From Hyposmocoma kahamanoa (Eukaryota; Arthropoda; Insecta; Lepidoptera; Cosmopterigidae), in contig NW_020656077.1 in the NCBI RefSeq assembly GCF_003589595.1, positions 10,009,106 to 10,073,105 of the forward strand: a stretch of DNA of 64,000 nt, in the 5' to 3' direction. The position numbers and the translations under genes are program-made. The notes under the pieces are model-generated. The model worked only from the letters and a program-made list of their open reading frames with translations. It was not told the origin of the DNA and made no database searches. This document shows, piece by piece, positions 57,633 to 64,000 of this stretch (position 1 is its first letter; every line of letters starts with the position of its first letter).

Positions 57633-59904
57633 GTAAGCTTTTGTTTCTATAGGAAATGTATATTTATGAAACTACACTCGCTCACATTATCGATAATTTT
57701 GCCACACGCTTGCCAAAACATGGCAAGGGCGCGCAAGCACAAATGTGTGGACGATGTGTTTGAATTGGCTTGCGTGTGGAAGCTTGCGGCAAGCGCTTGC
57801 CTTGTGCTAATTAGTAATGTTTGAGAACTGTCGACTCGTCGATAGACATGACTATAAGGTTTTAAGCCTTGCCTTTTCCTTAGCGGAAAGAATTTATGAA
57901 CAACTATTATAATCTAGGAGCGGTAACTTTGTAGTCAAACGAGACTATTTTATTATTTCTGGGGAGCTTTCAAGCAGAACCCTGCATAAGGGACCATAAG
58001 GACAAAAAAAAAGTAGCAGATGCAAGTTTCCTTCCATCTTACTTCTTTTTGTAATGAAAATAGGTCAAGCCGAACGTAATAGCAGACACAAACGGGAGGC
58101 CGCCATGCTTGCTTCTCGCAATCGTGTAGATGCCGAAGTTTGTCTCACCCAATTTGCCAGGCGTTTGTAGACGTTTTGGGCTTGCGATAAATGGCAAGTT
58201 AGATTGGTCGCGTTTTGGATAGAGAATCGATTGTATTTCAGTTTTAGTCGGATTTGTGTAGCAATGTCATGTAACTTTTGGAATAGAGGCGTGATTATGA
58301 TTTCAATTTCTAAGTTGTCTACAATTACGCATAAATAGCTTGGATTACAAGTTTCCATTTCGTTAATTTAGTGGCCAAATGAACGTATCTCAGACGACTT
58401 GTAAATGTTTAGTAGCCTTGCTCGAGAGGTTTTTGTTTGTACAACTGCATATGTGAAGCTAATGGTAACGAACAGCTCGTGACCATTGACAGGAAGTTTC
58501 TCCATTGCCTACAAAGTGCAATTGGTATCTCCATAAGCTTGTCTGACAGTGTTTTCAGTATCGTCACCCTCAATAATAAAGCGACGAAATTAAATAAGTA
58601 AATTGTGAGGTAAATAAGATGTGCGAATTAAATCAAATATATCTGTCTCCATATCAAGCACCCTGTTATTTGGTGCCAAGTGACTCTCAAAGTTACACGT
58701 CACAAAGTTACGTCGATTAAATCCCATTTGTGTGGAGGTCTACGCGTTGGGCGCGCCGCACTTACTTGAAAATTAAATAAAACTAATTTCAAAACAAATA
58801 TCGTTCATTTAATATGATTTTTATTTGGACCAATTTCACTTCTTGTAATTTAACTTCATATAATTCTTATTTGATATTCATTCGCATTTTGTAAAAAAAA
58901 TCGTATATTGTGAATTTAGATAGTTTGTACGTGGTATAGTATGTAGTTTGAAGCTGATTCGCCATGGTACTTGTCTGTTGGATACTTGGAGTGTAATTTA
59001 AAAGCCGGAGGTGCTGAGGAAGAGTTGTTATCCTTAATATAGTTTACAAAGCTGAACCTTTATTTCGGCAATTATTATTGTTCCACACAGGCACACATTG
59101 GTGGTTTCAATGAAACAGCAGGTTAGGTTAGAACATGGAAAAGCACCACGAGCCGAGCGAGTGTAGCGAGAGTGCCGCGGCAGCGGCCGGCGAACCCCGG
59201 AAACGAATGTGTTTGCGATTTAATGTTTTCAGGCCAAATTATAATTCATATAATATTAGTATTAGGGATATCGTTTTTCGGAAATAGTCCTATTTCTAAA
59301 TGAAATGAAATTTAGATAAAATGACGTTTTGTTAGCTGTGGTCTATAACCTACGGAGTATTAAGAATGAATGTTAGTGTAAGTGATTAATATAAAAAATT
59401 AAATTATAGAATGTTAAACTTACATATTATACGCGTTATGTGAATAATATTTATATGATACTTTGCACATCCCTAACTTTGAATACGAACGGAAGTTTTC
59501 AAGTAGAGTGTTTAAAATTCTCAACCGTGGTTCATTTAGCTGTACTACTGTTATTAAAAAAGTTTTTCAAAAACCCTCAAGTCGAGAACTTCATCTCTGA
59601 GTCCATTGATAACCTTTAGGGAGGGATTTTTTAAGTAGCAAGACGATTAGAAAATTTCAGACGTCTGGAAGTCTGGAAGCACTGAGGTGTCTTCTGTTTT
59701 TAGTATTATTAAAAAATGTCCGACTATTTAGTTAGTACTCTGTACCTGTAGTCACTTTAGCGCGTGTAATCTTTCTGTTACTGGGGAAAGTATAAATACT
59801 TCTTCTATAAAAAAGAAAGAAAGTATAAATACTGCTTCACTTTACGTATACTTTATGCCGCTTAGTCGCGGCTCTCGCAGTGACAAAAATGTGACGTCAC
59901 ACGG
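57633..59904. other. Ras intron continuation, no exons seen
   Basis: Contains repeat G (58338-58385) and a CG-rich patch at 59145-59215 (GAGCCGAGCGAGTGTAGCGA, GCGGCAGCGGCCGGCG). The patch opens a short frame from ATG 59136 and looks like low-complexity repeat. 57700-57800 is rich in CTTGCC/GGCAAG inverted words. Confidence 0.4.
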
Positions 59905-60012
59905 TGCTCGTCATGTAACTACTGTGACAAAATTTTAAAATTTTTATCACTCAAATTTGACAGCTAAATGTAGTTATAATAGCTTTATAGAGGTCTTACT
60001 ACGGGGGATGTT
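59905..60012 (+). repeat. Repeat I, copy 2
   Basis: Inverted counterpart of 46186-46290, ending ACTACGGGGGATG. Confidence 0.6.
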
Positions 60013-60443
60013 ATTGTTATTGGCGAATATGTATTGCTTCTCACTCGGTGGGTGCAACGAGATGGCCGTCTGTGGCTGACACGCCGATAATTGACTGAAC
60101 GGAGATTGCTGCGGATAAAGATAATTACGCCGCCGCATTAATATGGCTTACCATGGGGATTGGAATTTCCAAGACGAGATAGAATATCTCCATAGTCGAC
60201 CTCATCGTCGTTGCGCCAGGTGAGATGGAGGTCAAATCTCCCTCCTTATCATAACCATTGGTCGGAATAAGTATACTATAATTTTTCATTCATGATTTTT
60301 GTTCTATAATTTGTCTTCTATAGTTTTTTCTTTCTTGATGTTAAATTTTTATTATAATTTTCCTGTCTTGCAGTCTTCATTGTTATGTTGTTCAGTTTTA
60401 TTGTTCATAAGGTTTTATATCGAATGTCAAAATGTTTCACCAG

Positions 60444-60695
60444 TATGATATTCAATTATTTTTTGTCAAATTACTCCACTACTTTGTTAATAATTACTAA
60501 TACAAAGATCCAACACTTAAAATTCATTCTATCCCGCCGGATTCGAATCGACGTCTTGTAGCAAAACCGTGCCAGACGCTATACCAACTAAGCCACGGAA
60601 CGAACCAACGGACCTCACGAATCTTTCTATGTGCTTGCGTCGTGTCTTTGTACTTGGTCTTTCAACGACTTAGTCGTAGCGCCATCTGTGAGAAA
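60444..60695 (-). mobile_element. tRNA-derived SINE-K, copy 1
   Basis: The minus strand reads ACAGATGGCGCTACGAC, a leader, the A-box-like TGGCTTAGTTGGTATAGCG, the B-box-like GATTCGAATCC, then the tail GATCTTTGTATTAGTAATTA. It is nearly collinear with 63759-63990. The tRNA-like region sits internally, preceded by about 95 bp. Confidence 0.75.
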
Positions 60696-60763
60696 GCTAT
60701 TTTATCTTTATTCCTCGTAATAATGTTATGTCTGTATCTATTTTCCATAAAAAAAACCCTTTC

Positions 60764-61015
60764 TTAACATAAATAACCATTTGCATAAAAGTACTTTGAC
60801 GCTAGTGTAAGAATGTCAATTTCTTTAAAATTATCTCTCAAAGACTGTCTGGGGCCCAGATTGTAAATGGCCCTAACCGCACGTTTCGGCAGGACAAAGA
60901 TACTATTAATATTGCCCCAGAGCAAAATGACGTATATCATTAAACTGTGAAAGTAACTGAAGTAAACCAATCCACGTCTGAAAGTTTCGTATTTTTTTAG
61001 TCGCGTACACTGCAA
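60764..61015 (-). pseudogene. LINE reverse-transcriptase C-terminal fragment
   Basis: 83 open codons reading YFHSLMIYVILLWGN, VLPKRAVRAIYNLGPRQSLR and KEIDILTLASKYFY. These are typical of the thumb and C-terminal region of insect CR1/Jockey-like LINE proteins (HSxxxYGIxLWGN, QKRAVRxI). The catalytic domain is missing. It may belong to the same family as the fragment at 50000-50290. Confidence 0.8.
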
Positions 61016-63535
61016 GGTTGAACTGTTGCGACAACTTACTTATATTGGAGACTCTATTGCAATTTAGTATCTGTTGTCATACCTGAAAAGACAACTGTAT
61101 CAACAAGGTTCAATTTTTCAATTGTAACTATCTACTAAATATGTCTAACATTGGATAATTTAAATTTCTCGCAATTGTATTTTTCTCATTAAGGAGAGGT
61201 GGGCCTTCAATAACCTTTCAAAAAACTACTCATATTCGTACCATGACAAACCTGTCACTCGAGTTATATATTTTATAGTGATGGGAACAACGAATGATTA
61301 AAGAAACGTGTGTTATAATCAAATCTATTAAAATTAAGTCCCTCATTTTCATGAAGAAAAATAAATAAAACAAGCAGAGCCTTGATTCTCACGTTGTGCT
61401 TTGGAATGAGTTTAGTGTTAACCACGGAAGAAAGAGAAGAATGGAAATGGCGTCAAGCTGCATTTGTATCAAAACCGGTGTCGCCACACGCACACGTTTG
61501 ATAACGTAATCTTACATTAGTACTAAGATAACATTATTTTGATTGGTTATAAATTATCAAACGAAAATAGACAATAATAAAAAACTTAAATAAGGTTTTA
61601 TTTTTACTAGTCACATAAAAGCTAAGAATCCTATGAACATAAACTTCTTGGAAGCAAAAAGTTGACATTCTACAGATAGGCATGTGACATTTGATATCGA
61701 CAGTAAGTTTCATAACTAGCGGAATATTGAACTAGGCATTGCTTTATAATTTGCTATAATTAGGGTTAACCACGGTTATATGGAAACGGCATTTAAAGCA
61801 ATTTCTTCGAGAACTAACTTAGCTTACTTTTTTTTATATTCACACATTTGTTACTAAATACGCATAAGGTTTTACTACATGCACATATTCATTGATATTA
61901 GCTACGCAGGCGTGTGCGTATACGTAGCAACGTGCTACAATCACAGTATTGATGATTTATTATACTGTCATCGTACTTTCGTTAACTTACATTTCAAGTC
62001 AATCCGATCACTGGAAGGGTTGAAATATTAAAGCACAGTCATCATAAAAATCTTTATTCTCCCTGAAATACGATATATTCGTTCAACAATTACCTCTTTC
62101 TGAACTGACTGAACATGACTGCACCTATAGCGTCGACGAGCTTGTCAAGAAAATGAAGATACTTATTTCCGAAGGCGAAGAAGCGAATCATTTGTTCCAT
62201 GAAAACTTGACAAAAAATAACTAAAAATGCTTCAGAAATGTTTTCACATTTAGTTGTGGTTTATAATTTGTGAATGCGGCTCTGAGTTTCACATCATATA
62301 TTACCTGATTAACCAATGATTCATTTCTTAATGAATTGTTCGGTTGTTATTCATGTGTACATAACTTAATGTGATGTCATAAAATGCCTATAGCAAAATT
62401 TGCTATATAGTATGATGTACATAATCATACTTTAAAATTGACTTTCTACTAATTCAAATTAAAGAGAAATAATTTTTTGAAGTACTTTTTCTATAGTAAG
62501 TCCTATTTTTCGAAATGGTGCTACATTTAGTAGTTACCCAGCTTTTACTGCCTGTTGCTTCCTTTAAAAAGGATCCGGCGGGAAACTTAGAAAATCAATA
62601 CAAAAACTGCATATGTAAATCGTGCCTGTGATAAAACTAAGAACTCAAGCGGACGAAGGTGACGAATAATAATCAAGTAGGGAGATGGAATCATGTAGAT
62701 GAGGGAAAGAAAATCTCCAATCTCATAAAGTTTTTATTATATACTCCACGAGCTTACGTGCATTGTAAAATTATCGATACTGTACCTCTTCTATCTATAT
62801 TTCCTGTTTTTACATTAACATATCGTTTTTACTTAGATTGAAAATTAAAAAAATGCGAGTGTTGGGACCATACATTTAAGTAATCTAAGTAATCAAAATT
62901 GTTAACTTTTAAATACCTGTAAACAATTTATGTTTACACATTGGTACCGCTATAATAAAAAAATTTTGAACTTAATCAACACTGGGTTTCTAAAAACAGA
63001 GTTTCTACATATCGATAATTTGATTACAACACGCGGACCCAGTACCAAGTGTAATACGACGCTAGTGCAAGCAATTCATTGAGCGTCATTCGAATTGTTC
63101 ATTTGACGACGGCGATGGCTAGCAACCAATGTATATTGTTATTACCGGGTTGCAAAAAATAGTTTTGTTTCGAAATTTTAGTATTGTATTTTCAAAATAT
63201 TAGAAAATACAGAGTTTTAGTACTTACCGATGAAATGAAATCAATTGATATAATGGTACAATTCGGCATTTTTTTTATTTTTTCCACAAAATAATCATGT
63301 ATTACATATATTACATTTGAACGACGACTGACGCGCTGTTGACACTCATATCACCGTCTGATCATAAGCTAGGTAACGCCTACTTCGCCCACTAACCAGT
63401 CTATTACTAGTATTTATGTGGTCTGTGGTGTAAACTGTTAGTGCCGTTGTCATAATTTTTCAAAAAATCATCGGTGAAACTGCAAGAAGTCACGAAATTA
63501 AAATCGCGCCTATATTTAACAGGAAATTATTTATT
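61016..63535. other. AT-rich stretch without supported genes
   Basis: No Ras exon (SAK motif or CAAX) and no member of the listed repeats was recognised. Confidence 0.4.
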
Positions 63536-63690
63536 TTTTTATTGAATTGATATTCAATAATTTTTATGCGAAATGTCTCCACCAGTTTGTTATAATTATT
63601 AATACAAAGATCGAACACACTAATGGAGTAATTTCGCATAAAACATAATTAAATATCAATTCAATAAAAATTTAAATACAGGGAATGGCG
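63536..63690. repeat. Hairpin of two inverted SINE-K 3' ends
   Basis: ATTGAATTGATATTCAATAA..GCGAAATGTCTCCA (63540-63586) faces TGGAGTAATTTCGCATAAAA..AATATCAATTCAATAAA (63624-63671). Both match the 3' end of SINE-K. The left piece continues into TTATTAATACAAAGATCGAAC, mirror image of 63938-63965. Confidence 0.7.
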
Positions 63691-63758
63691 ACATATCAAG
63701 CCAGGGCTGGTAGCTGTAAAAATATCTAACTGGGTAACGAAATACGTTCATAGATATC

Positions 63759-63990
63759 TCATAGATGGCGCTCCGGCTGAAAAGTCGTTGAAAAATCAAG
63801 TACAAAGATAGGACAACAAGCACATGGACAAATCCGTGAGGTCCGCTGCTTCGTTCCGTGGCTTAGTTGGCATAGCATCTGGCACGGTTTGCTAGAAGAC
63901 GTCGGTTCGAATCCGACCGGATCGAAGGGATTTTTTCTGACTGTTCGATCTTTGTATTAATAATTATAACAAACTAGTGGAGAAATTATT
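63759..63990 (+). mobile_element. tRNA-derived SINE-K, copy 2
   Basis: A leader from GATGGCGCTCCGGCTG, A box TGGCTTAGTTGG at 63859-63870, and a perfect B box GGTTCGAATCC at 63904-63914. The tail has GATCTTTGTATTAATAATTA. The spacing of A and B boxes fits RNA polymerase III internal promoters. The absence of a mature-tRNA acceptor stem and the second copy at 60444 mark it as a SINE. Confidence 0.78.
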
Positions 63991-64000
63991 TCTCATGTAC

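Noticed and set aside
63857..63928. Functional tRNA gene
   Set aside because: A and B boxes are good, but the acceptor stem does not pair and the same unit recurs with a leader and tail at 60444, so it is a SINE.

Overview
The window looks like intron-rich, AT-rich insect nuclear DNA, most probably from a moth or butterfly. The evidence is one split Ras-family gene with very long introns and a dense load of short transposon-derived repeats of a lepidopteran style. The species assignment is inference; nothing in the window names the organism.

Host genes: the only host gene I can identify confidently is a Ras-family GTPase of the R-Ras/Ras64B type on the plus strand. Two coding exons are visible, at 45998-46085 (switch I/effector region) and 57421-57632 (switch II to the NKxD motif). 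They join in frame across an 11.3-kb intron that contains a 637-base assembly gap. The P-loop exon and the 3' exons were not found. A CpG-rich segment ending in a short open exon (7120-7432, ATG at 7415) is a possible promoter and first exon, perhaps of the same gene.

Mobile DNA: most of the rest is transposons, many nested in one another. The standout is a pair of different Transib elements, the DNA transposon group related to the RAG1 recombinase of vertebrate immunity. Transib-1 (17000-20496) carries a nearly complete transposase with the RAG1-like D-D-E residues and zinc ligands, broken by two frameshifts and a tRNA-derived SINE. It has CACTATG ends and a CGTCG target duplication. Transib-2 (29082-31208) has 39-bp inverted ends starting CACAGTG/CACAGTA, the RSS heptamer, followed 24 bp later by an A-rich nonamer-like box. 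It encodes a transposase derivative that has lost the catalytic core in frame. Also present are a mellifera-like mariner (40961-42228), a piggyBac-like TTAA element (43508-44143), an hAT-like element (56008-56879), two MITE families with clean 8-bp target duplications (four and three copies), LINE remnants of at least three kinds, and two tRNA-derived SINE families.

Layout: 0-9 kb holds repeats and the CpG promoter candidate. 9-17 kb holds repeats, a 700-bp palindrome and MITEs. Transib-1 occupies 17-20.5 kb. 21-29 kb holds a microsatellite, LINE tails and MITEs. Transib-2 occupies 29-31 kb. 31-45 kb holds nested repeats including mariner and the piggyBac-like element. 46-58 kb is the Ras locus with LINE fragments and the gap in its intron. 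58-64 kb holds SINEs and LINE debris. Several insertions are confirmed by empty sites in other repeat copies within the window, so a relative order of insertion can be read directly.
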